Assembly: GCF_002217355.1 (NCBI RefSeq)
Contig: NZ_MUHA01000004.1
Span: forward strand, 12,729 to 76,728
Reading direction: 5' to 3'
From: Flavobacterium oncorhynchi
Lineage (GTDB): Bacteria > Bacteroidota > Bacteroidia > Flavobacteriales > Flavobacteriaceae
Length of the DNA stretch: 64,000 nucleotides
Each line of letters starts with the position of its first letter. The stretch's first letter is position 1. The position numbers and the translations under genes were made by a program. Positions 9,094 through 16,313 of the stretch are shown here, one piece after another. The notes below the pieces were generated by a model. That model was not told where the DNA came from, did no database searches, and saw only the letters and a program-made list of their open reading frames with translations.

Positions 9094-9129
9094 AAAAATA
9101 AGTATTTTTACGTATAAATACTTATTTTT
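9094..9129. promoter_or_regulatory. overlapping Crp-type operators between nasC and the Crp/Fnr gene
   Basis: Two perfect 14-base arms, AAAAATAAGTATTT (9094-9107) and AAATACTTATTTTT (9116-9129), flank TTACGTAT. They can be read as two overlapping Crp-type 16-mers: TAAGT-N6-ACGTA at 9099-9114 and TACGT-N6-ACTTA at 9109-9124. They share the central TACGTA. A TAnnTTTG element for the regulator gene (TATTTTTG, 9144-9151) places the second site near -40. A minus-strand TATTTTTG for nasC (9093-9100) overlaps the first site. Confidence 0.65.
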
Positions 9130-9207
9130 TAGATTTATTTTTTTATTTTTGATGCAATAAAATGAGCAGCAACAAATTAGTTTTTAATCCAATAAAAATT
9201 AGGACTC

Positions 9208-9918
9208 ATGAAAGAAGAACAAACCCTTTGTTATTCTTGTGCCAATGAAAATTGCTTTATCAAGAAACATCTCCATTTAGAGCAAATGAATACTTATGTT
9301 TCTAAGAAACAGAATATAGTCTGCAAAAAATCAGATCAATTTATTGTGGAAGGTTCTTCTTTACAAGGACTTTATTTTATTTGCAAAGGAAAAGCGAAAA
9401 CAGTAAAAACGGGAATTAACGGACGTGAGCAAATTGTACGCTTAACGAAAAGTGGAGATATTATTGGTTTTCGCGGATTTGGAACTGGGAAAAAGTATTT
9501 AATTGGTGCTTATGCCTTGGAAGATACTGTTTTGTGTAATTTTAGCAATGAAACGATGCTGGAAATTTTACAGCATATTCCAGAACTTACCTATGCTTTA
9601 ATGTTGTTTTATGCTGATGAATTGAATAAAAGTGAAAACAACATTCGTAAAATTGCGCATATGAATGTTCGTGAACGTGTGGTTGATTTATTGCTTTATA
9701 TTCATCGTAAATTCGGACAAATCAATGATTTAATTGATATTGATCTTTCTCGCAAAGAAATTGCCGATTTTGCAGGAACGACCGAAGAACAAGCAATTAG
9801 GGTTATTTCAAGTCTTAAAAAAGAAGCTTTAATAAAAACGGTTGGAAAACGAATTGGGATTTTGGAAGTTTCAAAATTACGCTCTGAAATTATGGAACAT
9901 AAATATTTTTCTGTTTAA
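9208..9918 (+). CDS. Crp/Fnr family transcriptional regulator with N-terminal cysteine cluster
   Basis: A 236-residue regulator with a cyclic-nucleotide-binding-like beta barrel (about 30-150) and a Crp-type winged helix. The recognition region is RKEIADFAGTTEEQAIRVISSLKKEALI. The N-terminus has C8, C11 and C16 (CYSCANENC), with more Cys at 39 and 59. This resembles the Fe-S-binding Cys group of FNR but with different spacing, so O2 or NO sensing is possible and unproven. It is divergent from the nitrate reductase gene. The recurrent TA[CA]GT-N6-AC[GT]TA palindrome has the half-site spacing typical of this family, which makes this protein its best candidate ligand and implies autoregulation. 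Confidence 0.88.
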   Translation: MKEEQTLCYSCANENCFIKKHLHLEQMNTYVSKKQNIVCKKSDQFIVEGSSLQGLYFICKGKAKTVKTGINGREQIVRLTKSGDIIGFRGFGTGKKYLIGAYALEDTVLCNFSNETMLEILQHIPELTYALMLFYADELNKSENNIRKIAHMNVRERVVDLLLYIHRKFGQINDLIDIDLSRKEIADFAGTTEEQAIRVISSLKKEALIKTVGKRIGILEVSKLRSEIMEHKYFSV

Positions 9919-9924
9919 TCTTAT

Positions 9925-9940
9925 TACGTAATTCTACGTA
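9925..9940. promoter_or_regulatory. isolated Crp-type palindrome TACGT-N6-ACGTA
   Basis: A perfect TACGT-N6-ACGTA site lies six bases past the stop codon of the Crp/Fnr gene and directly beside the 3' end of the convergent transglycosylase-like gene. No promoter is expected here. It may act as a decoy or terminator-linked site, or be a relic. Confidence 0.4.
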
Positions 9941-10516
9941 TTAATATTTACTTTTTGCTTGGCTATGTAATATACGTTTCAAGAGTAGAACTCTATTACG
10001 AACTACTTTTTTATTTCGTATTGGATCATAAAGACTTGGATTTTTTAACATTGCAATTAAAGTCAAAATTTCTTCTTCATTAAGTTGTCCTATGTTTTTA
10101 TTGAAATAGAACATTGAAGCTTCTTTTACACCGAAAGTTTTGTAGGTAGAGTCAGCATAGACGTGTTTAAAATCAGTATTTAGAAGAAGATATTTATAGC
10201 AATCCGTCTGTGTAAATTCTCTCTGTAATTTAAGTTTATAAAGTGATTTTGTAAATGAATATCCATGTCTGTATACAGGAATATAATCTGTAGCTCGATC
10301 ACAAGGACATTTTTCTTCTTTCATTTTTGTATTTATCTTTTCATAGATACCAGTAAATGTTTTGAGATTTTCTTTCTTTGCTTCATTTATTTTTTCTGTT
10401 AGATCAACAAACTTTTCATTTTTATAAATAGGATTGAAGCCACTTAGTAAAAACGTAATTGTAATTGCCAGGAAGGCAGCCGATATGAGGAATATTCTTA
10501 AAGTCTTTTTAAGCAT
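9941..10516 (-). CDS. short peptidoglycan transglycosylase (GT51)-like membrane protein
   Basis: A 191-residue protein with one N-terminal membrane anchor (residues 7-28). The C-terminal half, FGVKEASMFYFNKNIGQLNEEEILTL followed by LKNPSLYDPIRN and RNRVLLLKRI, matches the end of the GT51 glycan-polymerising domain of class A penicillin-binding proteins (yyFgK..L.l.EaAlLA.l...PS.YnP). The upstream catalytic EDxxFxxH glutamate motif is not evident, so it is short and may be non-catalytic. I chose the ATG at 10516, because the nine codons above it come from a hairpin repeat. Confidence 0.65.
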   Translation of the reverse strand: MLKKTLRIFLISAAFLAITITFLLSGFNPIYKNEKFVDLTEKINEAKKENLKTFTGIYEKINTKMKEEKCPCDRATDYIPVYRHGYSFTKSLYKLKLQREFTQTDCYKYLLLNTDFKHVYADSTYKTFGVKEASMFYFNKNIGQLNEEEILTLIAMLKNPSLYDPIRNKKVVRNRVLLLKRILHSQAKSKY

Positions 10517-10531
10517 AAAAAGGGTGTTTTT

Positions 10532-10559
10532 GTAGAGACGCATCTGGGTACGTCTCTAC
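10532..10559. repeat. hairpin repeat GTAGAGACG / CGTCTCTAC
   Basis: Perfect 9-base arms, GTAGAGACG (10532-10540) and CGTCTCTAC (10551-10559), are separated by 10 bases. The repeat sits in the short gap between the methyltransferase and transglycosylase-like genes. It could be a dispersed element or an attenuator hairpin. Confidence 0.6.
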
Positions 10560-10569
10560 TTCGAATAAT

Positions 10570-11190
10570 TTATTTTTTCCTACCAATAAATCGAATTACA
10601 GAACCCGTTCCGTTATGGAATAAACCTTCGTTTAATTCGATTTCTTTTTCTTCTAATTCGATGATTTCATAATTCGGAAAATCACTTTTTATTTCTTCTA
10701 TAGAAAATAGAGATTCAATATCTTTTGGTCCGCCAACTTTATCATTTATTGCAAGATATTCTAAATGCTTTTTGCTGAAAGCTTCAAAAATAATAATACC
10801 GTCTTTGCGTAATAGTTTATCAAGCTGTTTGTGAATTTCGGATTTAATTTCTGCAGGGAAATGAGCATAAATCAAGGCAATTACATCAAATTGTTCTTCT
10901 TTGAAATTTAGCGTTTCTAATTCGCCAACTTGATAATCAATCGAAACATTGTTGGCTTCAGCAAGTTTTAAAGCTTTATTTTTTCCTTCTTCACTAATAT
11001 CAAAAGCGGAAACGTTCCAACCCAATTTTGCAGCAAAAATGGCATTTCGTCCTTCGCCTTCGGCAGGAAAAAGAATAGTGCTGGGTTTTAATTTTTGAAT
11101 TTGTTCTTTTAAGTAATTGTTGGGTTCTTCGCCATATGCAAATTCTTCGTTGCTGTAGCGGTCATCCCATCTTTGGGTCCAGTTGTTCAT
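10570..11190 (-). CDS. class I SAM-dependent methyltransferase
   Basis: A 206-residue protein with a Rossmann methyltransferase fold. Motif I is degenerate ([15 protein letters not shown], instead of the usual DxGxGxG). Motif II is VSAFDIS, and the motif IV-like segment is [11 protein letters not shown]. The start [24 protein letters not shown] is typical of the TehB/thiopurine-like subfamily. Substrate unknown. It follows the nuclease/phosphatase gene by three bases on the same strand, so the two are probably co-transcribed. Confidence 0.8.
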   Translation of the reverse strand: MNNWTQRWDDRYSNEEFAYGEEPNNYLKEQIQKLKPSTILFPAEGEGRNAIFAAKLGWNVSAFDISEEGKNKALKLAEANNVSIDYQVGELETLNFKEEQFDVIALIYAHFPAEIKSEIHKQLDKLLRKDGIIIFEAFSKKHLEYLAINDKVGGPKDIESLFSIEEIKSDFPNYEIIELEEKEIELNEGLFHNGTGSVIRFIGRKK

Positions 11191-11193
11191 TAT

Positions 11194-11907
11194 TTATAAA
11201 TTAAAATTAATTATTAAAGGTTTATGATCACTGTGTAAAGTCCAATCTTTGTAATTTCCGACTTCAACACTTTCTAAAACTTCCATAAAATCATTTGAAG
11301 CAAAACAATAATCTATATGATAAGGTTTGTTTTCGTGCTTATAAAGATATAAAGTTGGATGTTGTTCTTGACCTTGAATCTGATTAAAATATTTATGATA
11401 GGTGCTAAAAATATTTTTATCGGCTAATTTATTTACGACTGTCGTATGATTCCCTTTACGACGCGGTTTGTCCCAAATGGTATTGCTGTTGAAATCGCCA
11501 ATTAAAATTGTTTTGGTCTCTTTGATAAGATCTTCATAATAATTAATCGCTTTCCAAACTTGCGATATGTATGCGCCATCTTTATCTGCGGGATTATTTG
11601 CCCAAATAGCAAATAAGGTAAAATCAACTTTTCCGCCCGTAATCGCTATCGGTAAGATATTTTTGAAGTCCGGATTATGACAATTTAATAATTGAAAGTG
11701 ATAATTGCTGTAGGAGAGAACGCCAAGTCCTTTATTCGGATTTGTACCGTACCAAAGAATGTCATTTGGTGTTTGTACTTCATTTGAGAATTTTAATTTT
11801 TCAGGATTTTCACACTCAGAAATTATGACAATATCAGGGTTATGAGTCAGAATGAATTTTGCTTTTTTTCTGAATGCCATGTTGCAATTCCAAGCTATGA
11901 GTTTCAT
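11194..11907 (-). CDS. endonuclease/exonuclease/phosphatase family protein
   Basis: A 237-residue DNase I-like metal-dependent phosphodiesterase. Visible family motifs are the N-terminal LIAWNCNMAF (metal-site Asn), DIVIISECENP (metal-binding Glu), LIGDFNSN (catalytic Asp and Asn) and the terminal HSDHKPLI (catalytic Asp-His). No signal peptide, so a cytoplasmic nuclease or phosphatase of unknown substrate. It is transcribed with the methyltransferase 3 bases downstream. Confidence 0.85.
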   Translation of the reverse strand: MKLIAWNCNMAFRKKAKFILTHNPDIVIISECENPEKLKFSNEVQTPNDILWYGTNPNKGLGVLSYSNYHFQLLNCHNPDFKNILPIAITGGKVDFTLFAIWANNPADKDGAYISQVWKAINYYEDLIKETKTILIGDFNSNTIWDKPRRKGNHTTVVNKLADKNIFSTYHKYFNQIQGQEQHPTLYLYKHENKPYHIDYCFASNDFMEVLESVEVGNYKDWTLHSDHKPLIINFNL

Positions 11908-11949
11908 TGAAAATCTTTTATTTTGGGAATAATGTACTCAAATGTACGC

Positions 11950-11993
11950 AAAAAAAATCCCCTTTTTCTTTATTTAAAAGAGGGGGTTTTTAA
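11950..11993 (-). terminator. terminator of the porin gene
   Basis: On the minus strand the stem AAAAACCCCCTC...GGGGATTTTT (imperfect) ends in a run of T, 20-60 bases past the porin stop codon. It likely ends the narK-porin transcript. Confidence 0.65.
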
Positions 11994-12013
11994 TATTAAT
12001 TTTTAGAAAAAAA

Positions 12014-13273
12014 CTATTTCTTCCAGCTAAAAATCCTAGGATTTACAGAAATCATTAACCAAGCCCAATTGTTAGTATGACCTGCATCTCCGTTTTTCAA
12101 GAACTCTAAAGTTTTTGAACCAAACATTTGAGAATAACCTCCAGTTAGTGTAATGTCTTTTTTGAAATTGTAGCCTGCAGTAAAATCGACCTCAGTTCCT
12201 AAGTAAGAATCAAGTTTTTCATTTGTTGGAGTCACAACATCTGCGGCAGATAAAAATACGTGCGGCATTAACGCAAACTGCCATTTTTTGACATTATAAC
12301 TTAGTTTTAAGTAGGCATCTTGCAAACCAACGCTGTTTTGGTGATTTCCAACATAAAAATAATCCATATAACCATTAAAAGCATGATTGGTTCCAAATAT
12401 TGGATTGAACGATTTAATTACTGTACTGCCGTCATTTGTATCTTTTCCAGATAAAAATTCATAACCTAAACCAGCTTTAAAGGCATCAGAAATGTTGTAT
12501 CCTAAATAACCAGCGGCATTCCATGCACTTACCTGCTTGTCTGTACTTTTACCAGTTTGTCCATATAACCAGAAATTAGTATCTAATTTACCCGTTTTAT
12601 AGGTTAAATACGTTCCAAAAGTCTGTTTGTAATCTACCAATAATTTTGCGTCGGCATTGGCATATTCATATCCAGTATTTAGGGCTAATAAACTCATGCC
12701 TAAATTACTGAACGATGTGTGGTACCAAGCATATTGTATAGCTTTGTAGTTGGCGACAGTGTATGGAGTTTGCACTATATTTTCGGCATTTGAGTTGAAA
12801 GCAAATCCCATATCAAGCTGCTGGTTTTTTGGGCGGAAAGTAACCAGTACTGCATCGTGACTTTGTCCTTGTTGTAACCAATCGATTTCACCCATTATAC
12901 GCTGATTGTCATAAGAGAGTACTTGGCGCCCAACTCTTGCGCTCCATTTTTCGGTGAAGTTGTATTGTGCCCAAGCCTCAAAAACGGCAACTCCATTTTT
13001 ATCTGCGGTGGTTGTGGTTGGTACATCGCCCCAGGTTCTAATGTTTTGAAGAGTTAATTTAACAATCAAATCATCTTGCTTAAAATTTAAATTTAAACGG
13101 GAACGCTGCGAGATTTGCGAAGTTCCTTCTTGACCTTCTGGTAATAAAGTTTTGTATCCGTTTCGATATTCGAAACGTGGTCTTAATTGTAAGTTGGCAT
13201 CAAATTCTTGTGCTTGCATGGCAGCACCAAATCCTAGAAAAAGTAAGGATAGAATTATTCTAGTTTTTTTCAT
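12014..13273 (-). CDS. alginate-export-family outer membrane porin
   Basis: A 419-residue protein with a signal peptide (MKKTRIILSLLFLGFGAAMQAQ) followed by amphipathic beta strands alternating with short loops. The segment RLNLNFKQDDLIVKLTLQNIRTWGD and the WSARVGRQVLSYDNQRIMGEIDW motif are characteristic of the alginate_exp barrel family. In this family the ligand is often not alginate. Its place 99 bases downstream of narK, on the same strand, suggests an outer membrane channel that admits nitrate or nitrite, which is inference. The C-terminus ends in aromatic-rich strands, as expected for a barrel. Confidence 0.8.
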   Translation of the reverse strand: MKKTRIILSLLFLGFGAAMQAQEFDANLQLRPRFEYRNGYKTLLPEGQEGTSQISQRSRLNLNFKQDDLIVKLTLQNIRTWGDVPTTTTADKNGVAVFEAWAQYNFTEKWSARVGRQVLSYDNQRIMGEIDWLQQGQSHDAVLVTFRPKNQQLDMGFAFNSNAENIVQTPYTVANYKAIQYAWYHTSFSNLGMSLLALNTGYEYANADAKLLVDYKQTFGTYLTYKTGKLDTNFWLYGQTGKSTDKQVSAWNAAGYLGYNISDAFKAGLGYEFLSGKDTNDGSTVIKSFNPIFGTNHAFNGYMDYFYVGNHQNSVGLQDAYLKLSYNVKKWQFALMPHVFLSAADVVTPTNEKLDSYLGTEVDFTAGYNFKKDITLTGGYSQMFGSKTLEFLKNGDAGHTNNWAWLMISVNPRIFSWKK

Positions 13274-13372
13274 ATCTATGATGGTTTAATAAAAGACAAA
13301 TTTATCTTATAATGATTTTACTTTTAGTGATATTAATCATATTTGATAATTATTTTTAAACTTTTAATACGC

Positions 13373-14851
13373 TTATTTTCTGTCTATTACTTTTGCCAAA
13401 GCCAGTTGTTTTTCGTTCATGATTTTAGTTACGGTATAATGCATCCAAACGAGACAAATGGTCGAGAATAGTAAAATAAAAATCCATGAACTTGACCAAA
13501 TTCCTGTTGCGGTCAGCAAGTATCCAAAGATGATTGGACCTAAAAAGCCGCCCAAACCCCCAATCATTCCAACCATACCTCCAACAACACCAACCTCTGT
13601 AGGGAAATATTCTGGGATATGTTTGTAAACTGCTGCTTTGCCAATTCCCCAAGAAATTCCAATTAAAATTACTAAAATTAAGAATACCCACATATTAGCA
13701 TCGAATTTTATTACAGTAATTCCTTTTGCCAGCAGTTCCTTTTTCTTTACGGTTTGGTTCTGTGCGACAACAACTTGCTGCCAAGATGTTCGAGTTGGGA
13801 GAATTGTATTTTCAGAATTGTTTTCTTGTTTTTGCGCAATATTAAATTCTGTTTCACCTATTTTAATGTTGTCTTTTGCAATAGAAGTTACTGTTCCTTT
13901 TTTTGTTGCAAGAAGGCCGGGACCTGTAGTAGTGATTTCCATTTTCGGAACCATTAATAGAGCACTTAAAATAACAGAAGAACTTAAAACCCAATACATA
14001 ACTTTTCGCGCACCAAATTTATCTGATAAATAACCTCCAAAAGCCCTTATTACACCAGAAGGAAGACTAAACATTGTGGCAAATAATCCGCCCATAACCA
14101 AGCTGGTTTGGTAAACGTTCATAAAATTGGGCAGCAGCCATTGAGAGTACGCAACAAAGCAGCCAAAAACTAAAAAGTAGTAAGCTCCAAATCGCCAAAC
14201 TCTAGCTGATTTTAGCGAACCAAGCATTTGACGAACGCTTTTTGTATGGTTCTCAATTTTTTTATTTTTAGCAAAAATTAAAAAAGCAATTCCAATTAAA
14301 ACAAGGGAAAAAGCATAGATAATTGGAAGTATTTTCCAGCCATTTTGCGGATCCTCTAAAGAGAAATGATTTAATAGCGAAGGCGCTAAAAATGTGGTAA
14401 TTGCAGCTCCCGCATTTCCCATTCCGAAGATTCCTAAAGCGCGTCCCTGCCATTCTTTTGGATACCAGATTGAAGTATATCCTATTCCTACAGCAAAACT
14501 AGTTCCTACCATTCCAAATAAGAAACTGAGTAAAGCAAACATAAAAAAACTGTCAGCATAGGGCAGGAGAAACAGCGGAATTGAGCTAAGCAGCAATAAA
14601 AGTGAAAAGATATATTTCCCTCCAAATTTATCTGTGAGCATACCAATTGGTAAGCGCATAATTGAGCCTGTTAAAATTGGAATTCCCAAGAGCCATCCAA
14701 CTTGAACAACGCTCCAATGAAAAATTCCGTTATCGACCAAAAAGGTTACTAAAACCCCGTTTAATGTCCAGCAGGCAAAACACACAGTAAAAGCCAATGT
14801 GTTCAAAAATAAAATTTTGTGTGATTGAGATAATGAGTTTGTAGTTTTCAT
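13373..14851 (-). CDS. narK: NarK-type nitrate/nitrite MFS transporter with extra periplasmic loop
   Basis: A 492-residue protein with 12 predicted membrane segments. It has the nitrate/nitrite porter signature GIGYTSIWYPKEWQGRALGIFGMGNAG and the second-half motif GIGKAAVYKHIPEYFP...GVVGGMVGMIGGLGGF. It should carry nitrate in, or exchange nitrate for nitrite, at the inner membrane. Residues 304-383 form an extra loop between segments 9 and 10, predicted periplasmic. It is beta-rich, and its stretch VVVAQNQTVKKKELLAKG recalls a lipoyl/biotinyl-like hybrid hairpin. The typical NarK lacks such a loop. Two Crp-type palindromes lie just upstream. Confidence 0.92.
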   Translation of the reverse strand: MKTTNSLSQSHKILFLNTLAFTVCFACWTLNGVLVTFLVDNGIFHWSVVQVGWLLGIPILTGSIMRLPIGMLTDKFGGKYIFSLLLLLSSIPLFLLPYADSFFMFALLSFLFGMVGTSFAVGIGYTSIWYPKEWQGRALGIFGMGNAGAAITTFLAPSLLNHFSLEDPQNGWKILPIIYAFSLVLIGIAFLIFAKNKKIENHTKSVRQMLGSLKSARVWRFGAYYFLVFGCFVAYSQWLLPNFMNVYQTSLVMGGLFATMFSLPSGVIRAFGGYLSDKFGARKVMYWVLSSSVILSALLMVPKMEITTTGPGLLATKKGTVTSIAKDNIKIGETEFNIAQKQENNSENTILPTRTSWQQVVVAQNQTVKKKELLAKGITVIKFDANMWVFLILVILIGISWGIGKAAVYKHIPEYFPTEVGVVGGMVGMIGGLGGFLGPIIFGYLLTATGIWSSSWIFILLFSTICLVWMHYTVTKIMNEKQLALAKVIDRK

Positions 14852-14875
14852 AGCACTTATATTTTTATGTAAAAA

Positions 14876-14891
14876 TAAGTACTATAACTTA
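14876..14891. promoter_or_regulatory. Crp-type palindrome TAAGT-N6-ACTTA upstream of narK
   Basis: Exact match to TA[CA]GT-N6-AC[GT]TA, centred about 32 bases upstream of the narK start codon. It is the nearer of two such sites in this 98-base gap. Confidence 0.55.
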
Positions 14892-14925
14892 GTTAAAAGA
14901 TGCTAAAACGCAGTTTTTGGAAAAT

Positions 14926-14947
14926 AAATACGTATTAATACGTATTT
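14926..14947. promoter_or_regulatory. 22-base perfect palindrome containing TACGT-N6-ACGTA upstream of narK
   Basis: A perfect 22-base palindrome centred about 85 bases upstream of the narK start. Its core (14929-14944) is TACGT-N6-ACGTA. It lies three bases from the stop codon of the upstream response regulator gene, within the only non-coding space available to a narK promoter. Confidence 0.6.
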
Positions 14948-14949
14948 TT

Positions 14950-15609
14950 TTAAATCAAAGAATATTCAGCAGCTTTGTTAGAAAGTTCCATTAAGTTTTT
15001 AACTTTCAATTTTTTCATTAGATTAAAACGGTGTACTTCAGCAGTACGTTTGCTGATATCAAGCGCTTCGGCAATTTCTTTGTTTCCTTTTCCGGATAAT
15101 AAAAGAGTCAGAATTTCTTTTTCTCTTTTAGTAATCATCATTTCTTCACTTAGATTTTGTTTAGGTTCTAGTGATGTTGACGAATTTGTAAGCTGGCTTA
15201 TTAGAATAGAAGAAATATCACCACTAAAATATTTTCCGCCGGCAGCCACTGTGTGTAAGGCTTTCAAGAATTCTTCTTTACTTGAACCTTTTAGCAAATA
15301 ACCATCGGCACCAGCTTTTATAGATTTCAATACATATTCTTCAGATTCATGCATAGAAAGCATAATAATTTTTACATTGTTATTTTCGCTTCTAAGTTTT
15401 TCTACTACCTCGATGCCCGTTAAATTTGGCATACGAATATCTACTATAAGTAAGTCTGGTTTGCTTTCGGCAACAACATCAAGTGCATCAGCTCCATCAA
15501 TTGCTTCGCCAACGACTTCAATGTTTGCTTCATTTTCAAGTAAAGATTTAATTCCATCTCTTACAAAAACATGGTCGTCTGCCAGCACTACACGAATGAT
15601 ATTACTCAT
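14950..15609 (-). CDS. NarL/LuxR-family response regulator
   Basis: A 219-residue regulator. The receiver domain has DD at 11-12, phosphoacceptor Asp57 (LLIVDIRMPN), Ser/Thr near 84 and Lys at about 106. The LuxR-type helix-turn-helix lies at about 155-215 (TKREKEILTLLLSGKGNKEIAEALDISKRTAEVHRFNLMKKL). This is the NarL/UhpA architecture. The likely partner is the NarX-like kinase encoded on the same strand 700 bases upstream, beyond a block of repeats. It is followed by narK, which it may control. An 11-base inverted repeat sits in its own promoter region. Confidence 0.9.
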   Translation of the reverse strand: MSNIIRVVLADDHVFVRDGIKSLLENEANIEVVGEAIDGADALDVVAESKPDLLIVDIRMPNLTGIEVVEKLRSENNNVKIIMLSMHESEEYVLKSIKAGADGYLLKGSSKEEFLKALHTVAAGGKYFSGDISSILISQLTNSSTSLEPKQNLSEEMMITKREKEILTLLLSGKGNKEIAEALDISKRTAEVHRFNLMKKLKVKNLMELSNKAAEYSLI

Positions 15610-15637
15610 AGTTTACTTAAATTAGATTCTTGATTTT

Positions 15638-15678
15638 TTACGTATATTCATCTATAAAGAAGACGCTAATATACGTAA
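15638..15678. promoter_or_regulatory. 11-base inverted repeat upstream of the response regulator gene
   Basis: TTACGTATATT (15638-15648) is mirrored by AATATACGTAA (15668-15678) across 19 bases, 30-70 bases upstream of the start codon. The two TACGTA cores are three helical turns apart. The site differs from the 16-mer Crp-type operator, so a different protein, perhaps the response regulator itself, may bind. Confidence 0.5.
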
Positions 15679-16313
15679 TTTTTTAGATTTTAAATTCTAA
15701 CATTAAAATTTCTAATGTTGGAAATTCTAAATTATACAATTGTCAGGCTGAGCGAAGTCGAAGCTTACGTACGTTGCGCTGTAAAATTGTCGATTAAGAT
15801 TGCTTGGGCTTCGACTTCGCTCAGCCTGACAAGCTTATCTAGAATTTGATAATCGACTTTGACAAAGTTTGGCTTTCAATTGCCTCCAACTTTAGTCGGA
15901 GGTTTTTGTAGATATGAGAAAGGGCTTTAGCCGAATGTGTATGTATTTGGCTAAAGCCCTTTTTTATACTTGTCTGTATTCCACCAGCTAAAGCTGGAGG
16001 CAATTGATTTATTTTAAGTTTAATTAAAAGCAAAATATTTTTTGAAAGCGTTTACCCGCGAGAGGGATAGGAGCAAGCTACCGAAGTAGCGCGGATAGCC
16101 CGACAGTATTAGGGAAAGTGGGCGCATATAGACAAAGTTAAATTGCCCACTTTTTCTAATACTGGATCGCCTTGATAATTAGATAATTAGTAAATGTGGT
16201 AATTAGATAATGATTTTGTCGATTTACTTTGCAGGGTTTCGACTTCGCTCAGCCTGACAAGTAGGAGTTCGACGTTTGGGTAAATTATATAATTATCTAA
16301 TTGACTAATTTTC
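15679..16313. repeat. 635-base block of intergenic repeats
   Basis: No gene is apparent between the response regulator and sensor kinase genes. The block holds a family B inverted repeat (15740-15833). A longer nested inverted repeat (15877-16006) has CAATTGCCTCCA / TGGAGGCAATTG ends and GGGCTTTAGCC / GGCTAAAGCCC inner arms. A GAGGGATAGGAG...GGATAGCCCGACAG unit with GTGGGC / GCCCAC arms spans 16055-16160, and a lone family B arm sits at 16234-16260. Short frames here (15839-16033, 16187-16387) are translations of the repeats. Confidence 0.75.

Noticed and set aside
9941-10543. full-length penicillin-binding protein
   Set aside because: Only the end of the glycosyltransferase domain and one anchor are present; there is no transpeptidase.
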